A stretch of DNA of 64,000 nt from JBCCCJ01 sp039029315 (lineage in GTDB: Bacteria > Bacteroidota > Bacteroidia > J057), in NCBI GenBank assembly GCA_039029315.1, contig JBCCGK010000013.1, forward strand, positions 98,798-162,797, written 5' to 3'. Position numbers and translations under genes: made by a program. Below are positions 35,518-43,434 of this stretch, piece after piece (position 1 is the first letter of the stretch; every line of letters begins with the position of its first letter). The notes below the pieces were generated by a model, which saw only the letters and a list, made by a program, of their open reading frames with translations, did not search any database and was not told the DNA's origin.

Positions 35518-35670
35518 TACTGAGGCAGTCAGAATCGGAATCTTTAAAAAAACTGCCTTTGAATAAGATTGAATAAACTTGAACACCTCCAAAGTTGGAG
35601 GGCAGATGTCTGGTTGATTTACTTGTGAACACCCGCTTATCATAATGTTTAATTCACAATATCAACCACC

Positions 35671-37695
35671 ATGACACCAACAAATAAATCATTTTCATCA
35701 CACCTATTGGCTGTTTTCTTATTCTTTTTGATAACGGCCAACGGATTCGCAGACAATGGCGCCATTGCCTGGGTATATCCTATTTCACACATTAGCATTG
35801 ATGGCGATCTCTCAGACTGGCCATCGGACATGGACAGGTATGCCATCGACAAGTTCGCTTTCGGCTCCCCACTATTGGGAGAAGCAGATATACAGGCAAA
35901 TTTTCGGATTGGATACAATTTGGCCACACAATCTATCTATGTAGCTGTAGAGGTGACAGACGACATTTTTATGGGCAATGAATCCGAAGAAGCAGCCTGG
36001 AATACGCAGGATGCTCATAATCTCTATGTTGCAGCCAATCATACGCCCAATGGCTCTGGCGTCATCTCTCATTTCTACAGTAAGGATTTTCGACGATTGG
36101 CCGAGGGCATGCAGCACCTCCATTGGGACCCGCTTGTTCGATCTGCCAACTGGGAGAATGTAGAAGTTGAAATCAGACAAAATAAAGAGGAAATAATCTA
36201 CGAATGGAGAATTTTTCTTGGGGATCAACTCACAGTCGGCAGAACCATTGGATTTGATTATGAAGTTCTGGACAAAGATCCAGAAGAAGAGAATTTTCCC
36301 TCTGTCATGACATGGGGACCTGGCGGGGGAAAAAGTTTCGGAATCTGGGGCTTGGGAGATGCCGTCATGCTTGAGCCCGAAACGCAAATTGGACAGGTCT
36401 CAGGCAATTTTGCCTGGCAAGGAAACTCTATGGACGAATTGCCATCCAAAATTCAATTTCATCAAAAAGGGAATCCCGCATGCTGGATTCAGGCGAATAC
36501 CAATGGCTCTGGCCAGTATTCCCTCGATCTGCCTGAAGGGACCTATGTTCTCAGGACGCCTATTTCTGTATCATTTGACAGAGATGAGGTTTCAAGGATC
36601 AAAGTTCTCAATCAGGTAGAGGTCACCATTGTCGGCGGGCAGAAGACGCAGGCTGATACTGTCTTTTTTCAACAAAACACGGCACCGGATTTGACCCCCG
36701 AGAAGGGAATAGCCCTTGATTTCTCACCCGACAAAGCAGAACAGATCGATGCTTATTTCGACACCATGATGGACTTCTATCAGATTCCGGGAATTTCCTT
36801 TGCCTTGATCAAAGATGGAAAGATCGCCTATATCAAGGACTATGGATATCGAAATACCGCCTCAGAGCTTCCTGTCGAAGCCACTACTTTATTTGAAGCA
36901 GGTTCAGTTACCAAAGCTGTATTTGCCTATGCAGTAAATCGTCTGGCCCAGAAAGGCATCATAGATCTTGACAAAGCGCTCTATCAATACCTCCCCTACC
37001 CTGATATTGAGCAGGATGAACGCTATCAACTGATCACAGCACGCCATGTCCTTTCGCACCAAACGGGATTCCCCAATTGGCGTAACAACAATCCTCTGAG
37101 TATCAGTTTCACTCCTGGAACCAAGTTTGGCTACTCAGGAGAAGGCTTTGAATACCTCAAATCTGTCATCGTCGAGATTACTGGCAAATCCATTGAGGAG
37201 GTTCTGGAACAGGAGGTATTAGGTCCGACAGGCCTCACACATGCACATTTTTCTGACAGCCGGGAAGTTCGCAAGCATGCAGCTCACGGCCACTATATTG
37301 GCATCCCCGATGTCGGATTCCTTCCCAAAGAAGCCTTTATGGCCTATAGCCTTCAAACCAATGCCCATTATTTTGCGGACTTTATGATCAGCTTGATGAA
37401 AGAAAAAGGAATGAAGAAAGATAGCTACAAAAAAATGCTAACAACAGAAAGGATGATCCCCGGATTTTGGGATGGGCCAGAGGGTTGGCAAGAAAGTTAT
37501 GGCTTAGGCTTTCACCTAAAGGATTCGCCTTATGGCAAAGTCTACGGACATGGAGGCGTCAACAGTGGATTTAGGTGCAATTTCGAAATCTATCAAGACC
37601 TCAATATCGGGTATGTATATTTTTCCAATAGTCATACAGGCAATGGAATCAAAAACTCCTTGCGGCAATTCTTGATTACTGGCAAGACCCCTTAA
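35671..37695 (+). CDS. CBM9-like domain fused to beta-lactamase-type serine hydrolase
   Basis: 674 aa with a Sec signal (HLLAVFLFFLITANGFA). N-terminal CBM9-like domain from about 35 to 235 (HISIDGDLSDWPSDMD, VYVAVEVTDD-like). A small carboxypeptidase-regulatory-like sandwich follows at about 240-335. The C-terminal hydrolase (about 355-670) has the SxxK motif SVTK near 411, YSG near 488 where YxN is usual, and HGGVNSGF near 627 replacing KTG. Family members include esterases, D-aminopeptidases and penicillin-binding-protein-like enzymes, so resistance is not implied. A hairpin terminator lies at 37718. Confidence 0.85.
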   Translation: MTPTNKSFSSHLLAVFLFFLITANGFADNGAIAWVYPISHISIDGDLSDWPSDMDRYAIDKFAFGSPLLGEADIQANFRIGYNLATQSIYVAVEVTDDIFMGNESEEAAWNTQDAHNLYVAANHTPNGSGVISHFYSKDFRRLAEGMQHLHWDPLVRSANWENVEVEIRQNKEEIIYEWRIFLGDQLTVGRTIGFDYEVLDKDPEEENFPSVMTWGPGGGKSFGIWGLGDAVMLEPETQIGQVSGNFAWQGNSMDELPSKIQFHQKGNPACWIQANTNGSGQYSLDLPEGTYVLRTPISVSFDRDEVSRIKVLNQVEVTIVGGQKTQADTVFFQQNTAPDLTPEKGIALDFSPDKAEQIDAYFDTMMDFYQIPGISFALIKDGKIAYIKDYGYRNTASELPVEATTLFEAGSVTKAVFAYAVNRLAQKGIIDLDKALYQYLPYPDIEQDERYQLITARHVLSHQTGFPNWRNNNPLSISFTPGTKFGYSGEGFEYLKSVIVEITGKSIEEVLEQEVLGPTGLTHAHFSDSREVRKHAAHGHYIGIPDVGFLPKEAFMAYSLQTNAHYFADFMISLMKEKGMKKDSYKKMLTTERMIPGFWDGPEGWQESYGLGFHLKDSPYGKVYGHGGVNSGFRCNFEIYQDLNIGYVYFSNSHTGNGIKNSLRQFLITGKTP

Positions 37696-37717
37696 TTTAA
37701 CGCCCATCTCTCAGTTG

Positions 37718-37758
37718 GAGGCTTTCCCAATCATCCTTTATTGATTGAGGAGAGCCTC
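37718..37758. terminator. Bidirectional hairpin terminator
   Basis: Arms GAGGCTTTCCCAATCA (from 37718) and TGATTGAGGAGAGCCTC (ending 37758) pair almost fully around a short loop and are followed by TTTC on the plus strand. It lies 23 bp after the serine hydrolase stop and 13 bp from the convergent lysine-rich gene stop, so it can serve both. Confidence 0.7.
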
Positions 37759-37770
37759 TTTCATTGTTCT

Positions 37771-38289
37771 CTATTGTTGATTCTGGTGTAAGGGACAAAA
37801 ACCGGTCGGGTTTTTGGTCAGTCTTTTACACTGGTTTCCTGATTGAGTCTTGCCAGCACATTGTACTGCTTGAGACGGACTTGCAGGGGAAGGAGCCGCT
37901 TGTTGTGCCTCTTCTTTTGCTGGCAGATTGCTAGGAGGGATGGTCTGCGGTTGAGGCTGTTCCTTGGCAGGAGTCGTTATGACTTCAAGCTTCATTTTCT
38001 TTTTTCGGACCGCAGGCTTGACGACCTTTTTTGATGTTGTTTTCTTCTTATCGCTCTTTTGCTTTTTCGATGATTTTTTCTTCTTATCACTCGTTTTCTT
38101 TTTCTCTTTCTTCCTGTTCGATTTTTTCTTCTTATCGCTCGTTTTCTTTTTCTCTTTCTTCTTGTTCGATTTCTTCTTCGTTCCCTTCTTTGCTTTGGCT
38201 TTGGCTTTAGCCTTGGATTTCAATTTCTTCTTTTTCAGCTTTTTATCTTTCTTCTTGTTCGTTTTTTTCTTCTCTGCTGCCTTTCCCAT
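37771..38289 (-). CDS. Histone-H1-like lysine-rich protein with Cys/His zinc-type tail
   Basis: 172 aa. Residues 1-105 are almost entirely Lys with Ala, Ser, Thr and Asp, including an AKAKAKAKK run and a 17-residue unit (KKEKKKTSDKKKKSN) repeated in tandem. A Pro/Gln/Ala-rich linker follows. The tail has CAGKTQSGNQCKRL then GFCPLHQ, a Cys-x9-Cys-x11-Cys-x2-His pattern that looks zinc-binding. The basic part resembles bacterial histone-H1-like nucleoid proteins, so DNA or RNA binding is likely. Role unknown. No signal peptide, so cytoplasmic. The plus-strand open frame over the same bases is a low-complexity shadow. Confidence 0.75.
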   Translation of the reverse strand: MGKAAEKKKTNKKKDKKLKKKKLKSKAKAKAKAKKGTKKKSNKKKEKKKTSDKKKKSNRKKEKKKTSDKKKKSSKKQKSDKKKTTSKKVVKPAVRKKKMKLEVITTPAKEQPQPQTIPPSNLPAKEEAQQAAPSPASPSQAVQCAGKTQSGNQCKRLTKNPTGFCPLHQNQQ

Positions 38290-38427
38290 AATGTTAATTT
38301 AATTTTTTGTTAACAATTTGGTAATATTAAGAATTGGCGCATTTGTTTCAAAATCGAATTCGCGAAATGTGCCAAAAGCTAGTGGCCATCTGACGGTTAC
38401 AGAGATCGGCCTTTGTGTAGGATTCTT

Positions 38428-39321
38428 TCAGGAATCAGCATATGGTCCTGTTTTCAATGTGCTGGCTATCAAATAGATCGACTCATTCTCCATATCCAGA
38501 ATGATATTGAATCGCTTGAGAATATCTCCTCCCAACACACTCATTTTTTGTCTGCCTATTGCCCCTTCAAAAAATCCCACTGGCACATCCGAAAAGGAAG
38601 TTCCACCAAATGAGAGAGTGGGAACCTGGACTTGTTTGGTTGTCAACACATTTCCATGTGAATCTTTGAGCTGGTTTTCTTTTAGAATAGGCAGGTCGAA
38701 CAGAGCTGGATGTTCGCTGACGAAGGCATCATCCAACAATACGGAACCGCTATAGCCAGAATGCAACAAAAATCGATTGCGAAACTGCAACTTTCCCAAG
38801 TTAAGAGATCCTTCCAGAAACAGAAGCCCTTGCTCATTAAGCATCGTCAATTTTTCGTATCCGGCATCTATTTCAGGCAATTCTGCATGAACAACCAGTA
38901 CTTCATGATCAAAATTCAGTTCCAGAATACTGCCTTCGAACAGATTGGGACCAAATTTTCCATCGGTCATTCTTCCAGAATGTTTACTCACCCAAATCCG
39001 CACACTATCCCATTGGAATTTTCCGATCTGGAGCACATGATTGTTGCTATATCGGGCATTGCTCTCCCCTCCCCAGGTCTGGACTGCCACTGAACCGTCC
39101 AGGCGAAGCCTACTCAGCCCTTCTACTGCCTCTTCAGTCAGACTCAGGGAATTAACTGCTGTATGGAACATCAGATCCAGGGTGTCGATCCCATTAACCG
39201 TAGCCCGGATGGAGATATTGTTGTGCTCAGTGAGGGTGAAGGGAATGCTATCCACTGCTGTCGGTTGTCCTAGCAGAATGTTGCAGAGCAGAATACAAAT
39301 AGAAAGACTGATACATTTCAT
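38428..39321 (-). CDS. Retropepsin-like protein lacking catalytic aspartates
   Basis: 297 aa with a Sec signal (LSICILLCNILLG). It has the two-lobed layout of clan AA aspartyl proteases found in Bacteroidota: NNISIRATVNG before the first lobe site and GSVLLDDAFV after the second. Where DTGA/DTG is expected it reads MFHTAVNS (near residue 52) and LLHSGYSG (near 187), so both catalytic Asp are His. It is probably not a standard aspartyl protease and may bind peptides or metal, or act as a scaffold. It lies 49 bp downstream of the beta-barrel gene on the same strand. Confidence 0.72.
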   Translation of the reverse strand: MKCISLSICILLCNILLGQPTAVDSIPFTLTEHNNISIRATVNGIDTLDLMFHTAVNSLSLTEEAVEGLSRLRLDGSVAVQTWGGESNARYSNNHVLQIGKFQWDSVRIWVSKHSGRMTDGKFGPNLFEGSILELNFDHEVLVVHAELPEIDAGYEKLTMLNEQGLLFLEGSLNLGKLQFRNRFLLHSGYSGSVLLDDAFVSEHPALFDLPILKENQLKDSHGNVLTTKQVQVPTLSFGGTSFSDVPVGFFEGAIGRQKMSVLGGDILKRFNIILDMENESIYLIASTLKTGPYADS

Positions 39322-39370
39322 AGAAAGGAAAGTTATAGCTTGTCTGAATGAAGAAAAACAATTTTTTCGG

Positions 39371-40012
39371 CTATTTGTTAAGTCGATAATTCACTCCAAC
39401 AGTGAACTGAAGAGAATGACTGCTCTGATAGGGATCAATCTTTCCAAAAGATTTCCATCCTTGAAGTTTTGTCTCTACCTGAACCCTTTCCATTTCTATC
39501 ACTCGATACCCGATTCCTACTATGGCGCCACCGGAAACATCCCTAACATCCTTGCTGTTAATACCAAAATCTGAAATGCGGCACCCACCGATGCGTTCTT
39601 TGTGATGTCGAACAGCTCGAATCTTGTATGCCCCATAAATTCCTCCCGAGAAAAAGAGACGCTTTTTGGAGCCAAGATGTAGATTGGCGATCAAGGGCAA
39701 GCTGAGATAATCCAGTTTTGTGATCAATTGATTGGTCACCCCCTCTTGCTCAGAATGGCAGGTTGGATGTTTATATCCTTGAGGAAGATAATGGAATCCT
39801 GTCGTGAGAGACAAGAACGGACGAAGGGAATAAGAAAGATTCACCCCAGCTTTGAAAGTATTCCTTCTATTACGGGTAGAAGTAAACTCAAAATTTGAGC
39901 TAAGAGACGAACTCCACCCTGTCTCCAGTCCGATAGACAATTGTTGGGCATCGAGATCACCAATGGTCAGTATGAGGAGCAAACAAGTGAGAAAAATAGA
40001 AGAAGATTTCAT
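39371..40012 (-). CDS. Outer-membrane beta-barrel protein
   Basis: 213 aa. Signal peptide (IFLTCLLLILTIGDLDAQ) followed by alternating strands (QLSIGLETGWSS, FKAGVNLSYSLRPFLSLTTGF, LSLPLIANLHLG, VGIGYRVIEMERVQVETKL). The last strand, LQFTVGVNYRLNK, ends like a small outer-membrane barrel of the OmpA/PorT-like type. Two Cys residues lie in loops. Probably an eight-stranded barrel; function unknown. It is upstream of the pepsin-like gene. Confidence 0.75.
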   Translation of the reverse strand: MKSSSIFLTCLLLILTIGDLDAQQLSIGLETGWSSSLSSNFEFTSTRNRRNTFKAGVNLSYSLRPFLSLTTGFHYLPQGYKHPTCHSEQEGVTNQLITKLDYLSLPLIANLHLGSKKRLFFSGGIYGAYKIRAVRHHKERIGGCRISDFGINSKDVRDVSGGAIVGIGYRVIEMERVQVETKLQGWKSFGKIDPYQSSHSLQFTVGVNYRLNK

Positions 40013-40171
40013 AGTTGATTGTTGGAAGAGAGAATGAAAGGGATTTCCAAATTAGATTTCCTTTGAGGCAAGACGCAGGAAAAACAAAAAGGATGCTTTC
40101 TCCCTTCACAAATTTATTCCAGGCCAAATTCGGACCATCAACTCTCCTAAAACCGATTGTCTATTTTCTGG

Positions 40172-40711
40172 TTATAATCGCACAATCTGGTCTCCAACGC
40201 GAACCGTGCCAGCCTTGATCACCCGCAAGTAGATTCCTCTGAACTTAAGGGGGCGATTCTCCTTAACATTGACAAATCTCAACACATCCTGCCCAAATCG
40301 TTTGGCCAATTTGGCGCATCCAAGGTGGGGTCGAGGACTAACTTCAAACAAGGCTTCACCAAGCTGAAGACGAGTACCGGTGGGCAGATTGTCTTCTGTC
40401 AGGTTCAGGTCTATGACTAAATTATCCCCAGCCAGCGCCATTCGTTCCGGATTTCCCAAGGCAATCTGTTTCAGAAATCGGGTATTGATGACAGCAATCT
40501 GTGCAAGCCGATCGGGATCATTTCCAGCATCCCACCTGTCTCCTTCCAGGCCTCCTTCTGGGGAGAAGTAGGCTTCTTGCTTGACATCTCTGACATCGAC
40601 AGCAGGCCGACCCACAATCATATCAATTGTGCCCACTTCTTTGGGAGACGCCAAGGCCTCCTGACTTGCGATTTCCAGTTGTTCCGGCTGAATATATGTT
40701 GTGGCAATCAT
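40172..40711 (-). CDS. MOSC-domain protein
   Basis: 179 aa, no signal peptide. The MOSC core is visible as EVGTIDMIVGRP, GLEGDRWDAGNDPDRLAQI, NLVIDLNLTEDNLPTGTRLQLG and the conserved Cys in RPHLGCAKLAKRFG. MOSC domains bind molybdenum cofactor and carry a reactive Cys that holds sulfur in relatives such as molybdenum cofactor sulfurase and YiiM. A link to the mod genes at 21384-24086 is possible, but it is 16 kb away. It ends 160 bp from the beta-barrel start. Confidence 0.85.
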   Translation of the reverse strand: MIATTYIQPEQLEIASQEALASPKEVGTIDMIVGRPAVDVRDVKQEAYFSPEGGLEGDRWDAGNDPDRLAQIAVINTRFLKQIALGNPERMALAGDNLVIDLNLTEDNLPTGTRLQLGEALFEVSPRPHLGCAKLAKRFGQDVLRFVNVKENRPLKFRGIYLRVIKAGTVRVGDQIVRL

Positions 40712-40766
40712 TGTGAAGTTGTTTATTCAAAAATAGGGAGATTCACACTGGAATAAAAGAGAAATC

Positions 40767-41876
40767 TCACTCCATCACGATGGTTTTTCCTTCTTTGGAA
40801 GATCGCCTAGCGGCATCCAGAATCTCCACCACGATCAAATTATTGGCCAAAGAGGACAAGTCATTGTCTCCTGACAATTTTCCCCTGACGATTGCAATAA
40901 AGTAGGCAAATGGATCATCTTCAGGGGATTGCCTCGGCTCCGCTTCGACAGCCACTTCCGGCTCTTTCTCATTCAGTCGTTTCAGCATCTTACTTCCATC
41001 AATGGTCTTGATGTAGCCTGTCTTGCCATACACATGTAGATCCTTTCGACTGACAGGCCAATTCCATGAAGCCTGAATAATCGCCTGTGCATCCGGATAG
41101 GTCAGCAAGATGGTAGCTTCATCATCTACTTTGGGATATTTGTCAGGCTTGATCTGTTGGGTGATGGCAGTAACTGACAATGGTCGCTGGTTTTGCATCA
41201 ACCAGGTTGTGAGGTTGGCCCCATAACAGCCAAAATCGATCAAGGCTCCTCCCCCATTCATCACCGGATCTGTCAACCATTCCAGGAATTCATCATTGCA
41301 GCCAATTTCGATCGGGCCAGGATGTCCATCATGTACCACAATTTTCCGGATATCCCCATACAGAGAGTGATCAACCACTTGACGATACACCTCATGATTG
41401 CTTCCATACCAGGTCGTTTCGTAATTGGTGAGCAGATGAATCTTGTGCTTGTTTGCCAATGCAGCCATCTTCTGTGCATGGGCATTGCTCACTGCCAAGG
41501 GTTTTTCGACCATAACATGAATCCCTCTCGGAGCGCAAGCTTCTACAGTTTCCAGATGTTCGTAGATAGCATTGAAAGCCGTCACAGCTTCTGGTTGTGT
41601 CTTGTCCAACATCTCTTCCAGACTGGCAAACCACAGATCCTCAGACAATCGATGCCGTTTCAAGTATCGCATGGCCAGATCCTTATTGGGCTCAGCGATG
41701 CCTACAATCTCAAAATCACCATCATGGGCTCGGTTGAGAATCCAGTGCACATGGGTATGGGTAAGACCAGCTACCCCTATTCTCATTGGGGTATCTGTTG
41801 AACGTTGTGCCAGCGAAGGAATCCATCCCATGGCAAATAGTAAGAGAGTCGAACAAAGAAGTATAGATTTTTTCAT
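40767..41876 (-). CDS. Exported Gfo/Idh/MocA-family protein
   Basis: 369 aa. A clear Sec-type signal (LLCSTLLLFAMGWIPSLAQ) without a twin-arginine motif precedes the Rossmann start MRIGVAGLTHTHVHWIL. That glycine-rich loop is atypical (GLTHTH in place of GxGxxG). It retains MVEKPLAVSNAH, TNYETTWYGSNHEVY and LIDFGCYGANLTTWL. Members with export signals include GH109-like glycosidases that keep NAD bound, although those usually use Tat. A periplasmic glycosidase or oxidoreductase is possible. It lies 27 bp after the phosphoesterase gene on the same strand. Confidence 0.82.
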   Translation of the reverse strand: MKKSILLCSTLLLFAMGWIPSLAQRSTDTPMRIGVAGLTHTHVHWILNRAHDGDFEIVGIAEPNKDLAMRYLKRHRLSEDLWFASLEEMLDKTQPEAVTAFNAIYEHLETVEACAPRGIHVMVEKPLAVSNAHAQKMAALANKHKIHLLTNYETTWYGSNHEVYRQVVDHSLYGDIRKIVVHDGHPGPIEIGCNDEFLEWLTDPVMNGGGALIDFGCYGANLTTWLMQNQRPLSVTAITQQIKPDKYPKVDDEATILLTYPDAQAIIQASWNWPVSRKDLHVYGKTGYIKTIDGSKMLKRLNEKEPEVAVEAEPRQSPEDDPFAYFIAIVRGKLSGDNDLSSLANNLIVVEILDAARRSSKEGKTIVME

Positions 41877-41903
41877 ACAATATCGATAGCGGTCTATTCA
41901 CGC

Positions 41904-42458
41904 TTATGAGAGAGGTTGTAGGGTCTGATCAGGCAAACATCCCCATAATTGTGCATGCATGTTCTCTGTCTCCAGCAGTGCAAAACTAGCTTCTGTTGGA
42001 GTGGGTCTTCCTTTTTCAAATTTCACCCCCATCACTGGTCCAGGATTAATCAATAGGATGTCCTGTTGGCCAATCACCATTTTGCGAATATCCCGGATAT
42101 GGTTATGGCCATAACAGACCACATCATACTGCCCAGAAGCTGCCATGGCCTCAGATATCTGTGGAAAATGATTCAAGGCAAAACTCCGTCCTCCAATCTC
42201 AAAGGTTCCCATTTCTCCATACAGATGTAGCCGATCTCCGAATGGATGAGCAAGACGTGTGATACGGAACAAATCTGCATCATTATTTCCAAACACCAGA
42301 TGAATTTCCTTCTCAAATCCATCTCCCAATCGCTTGATGATGAAGGGAGAACATAAATCGCCGCAACAAATCAAGGCATCTGCTGAAGCACAATGTTCCA
42401 ATACTTTGTCCAGGTTCCAAATGTGATCATGGATGTCAGAAAGAATGGCAATGTTCAT
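41904..42458 (-). CDS. YfcE-type metallophosphoesterase
   Basis: 184 aa calcineurin-like phosphoesterase. Metal-binding motifs are in order: SDIHDH (residues 7-12), CGDLCSP, FGNNDAD, and GHNHIRDIRK. Substrates in the family include phosphodiesters and sugar phosphates. No signal peptide. It precedes the exported Gfo/Idh gene by 27 bp. A MITE was inserted 69 bp upstream of its start, between it and the divergent small secreted-protein gene. Confidence 0.88.
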   Translation of the reverse strand: MNIAILSDIHDHIWNLDKVLEHCASADALICCGDLCSPFIIKRLGDGFEKEIHLVFGNNDADLFRITRLAHPFGDRLHLYGEMGTFEIGGRSFALNHFPQISEAMAASGQYDVVCYGHNHIRDIRKMVIGQQDILLINPGPVMGVKFEKGRPTPTEASFALLETENMHAQLWGCLPDQTLQPLS

Positions 42459-42527
42459 GGATTTGTGGTGAAGGTGAAAGGGGGAATTTATTGAAAAAAA
42501 TTCAGTTTCTTTTCAGACAAGGGAATA

Positions 42528-42658
42528 GGGTGTACGTCAAATGTCCCATTTGTTTCCTAGCATGTGGGGTCGTTTCTCTTTTTGAGGAGAAACGGGGCAG
42601 TGCGGAAGAGGTTTTGAAACAAGGCAATCTCTTTGATTGGGAAATCTGACGTACACCC
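42528..42658. mobile_element. 131-bp MITE with 8-bp target duplication
   Basis: Terminal inverted repeats GGGTGTACGTCAAATGTCCC (42528) and its complement at the right end, matching 18 of 20 positions, the first 12 perfectly. It is flanked by AGGGAATA at 42520-42527 and at 42659-42666, an exact 8-bp direct repeat. An internal perfect 8-bp hairpin (CGTTTCTC/GAGAAACG, 42571-42594) makes it a foldback. It encodes nothing. An 8-bp duplication fits several IS families (for example ISL3 or IS256); the parent cannot be named from here. Sequence is unrelated to the 161-bp element. Confidence 0.85.
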
Positions 42659-42738
42659 AGGGAATAGGATCCACTTTCGGCTTGTCCAACAGCCAGCAGG
42701 TCGAATCAAGCTTTACGGATCAATCATTCAATAACTCT

Positions 42739-43110
42739 ATGAAGAACCCATTCATAGCCAGACTTTTGGTGTGTGACTTAGCCCTCCTATGCCTGTGGGG
42801 CAAACTCCTCTCGCAAACAAATGAAGAGATCAAAATCAAGGGAAGTTTTGACGATATTCCACGCTTCCGAACCATTAGTGAGCCAGAAATCACAAACCTG
42901 CATACCATTGATACAAGAAGGGGTTTACAACAATTTGGCACACACCGAGTCATCGTCTTTCGGGTCAATGCTGAATACGCTGCCTTGTATGAAAGTTCTG
43001 GCACCTCTCCAGTCAGCCTTAGTCAGCCCCCTCCCAATGTAGAAAATGGCTTGGGTATTTTCTCAGGAATAAGCGGAGACACCCTCTTCTTTGAGGTGAT
43101 CAAACAATAG
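42739..43110 (+). CDS. Small secreted protein, possibly DUF4249-related C-terminus
   Basis: 123 aa from the ATG at 42739, which gives an N-terminal hydrophobic stretch (ARLLVCDLALLCLWGKLLSQ) ending near residue 22. The frame extends into MITE DNA upstream, which is not taken as coding. The C-terminus reads PPPNVENGLGIFSGISGDTLFF, resembling the end of DUF4249 outer-surface lipoproteins, where an NIENGLG motif is common. It may be a truncated remnant or a distinct small protein. A strong terminator follows at 43150. Confidence 0.5.
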   Translation: MKNPFIARLLVCDLALLCLWGKLLSQTNEEIKIKGSFDDIPRFRTISEPEITNLHTIDTRRGLQQFGTHRVIVFRVNAEYAALYESSGTSPVSLSQPPPNVENGLGIFSGISGDTLFFEVIKQ

Positions 43111-43149
43111 GTCCAGCCTATCGATCAAATCGTTATAGCTCCCTCATGT

Positions 43150-43190
43150 ATCTCCTTCAAGGCCAAGGCTCCTGGGGGAGATTTTTTTTT
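43150..43190 (+). terminator. Rho-independent terminator
   Basis: ATCTCC (43150) pairs with GGAGAT (43177-43182), with an inner CAAGGCC/GGCTCCTGG region, followed by a run of nine T (43182-43190). It ends the 42739 gene 40 bp after its stop. Confidence 0.75.
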
Positions 43191-43422
43191 GACAGATCCA
43201 GCGTACTCCCCAATACCAAGCACTAACTCCAAAGAATCAAAGATTTGCAGATGATTTGGTATAAGTCGCAGATCCTTGCCTGCTCAAAGGACTGATAGTG
43301 CAACTTCCAGAGGGGGGGCGTCGTCTACCCATGGCTAACTAACCCTCCTCTGACGATCTGAGGAATCGACTATTGCTTCCTGACTATCGACTATTAACGT
43401 AAATCATTCCCATCATTCTAGC
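43191..43422. other. Intergenic stretch without recognised gene
   Basis: Together with the terminator, the gap between 43110 and 43435 is 324 bp. I see a G7 run near 43314 and ATCGACTATT repeated at about 43372 and 43386, but no convincing open frame, RNA or mobile element. Confidence 0.5.
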
Positions 43423-43430
43423 TATCTTTG
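43423..43430 (+). promoter_or_regulatory. Candidate -7 box, near-leaderless
   Basis: TATCTTTG exactly fits TAnnTTTG. It ends only 4 bp before the ATG of the DUF5686 gene, so transcription from it would begin at or next to the start codon. No clear -33 TTTG is seen. Confidence 0.4.
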
Positions 43431-43434
43431 CCCC

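Noticed and set aside
31152..37695. Classic polysaccharide utilisation locus
   Set aside because: No SusC TonB-dependent transporter, SusD lipoprotein or glycoside hydrolase is present.
37964..38302. Plus-strand open frame of 112 codons rich in Phe
   Set aside because: It is the complement of the lysine repeats in the minus-strand histone-like gene, with low-complexity Phe/Leu/Ser sequence and no independent support.
38413..40037. Several plus-strand open frames opposite the pepsin-like and barrel genes
   Set aside because: They are shadows of the minus-strand genes, which have signal peptides and family-like sequence.
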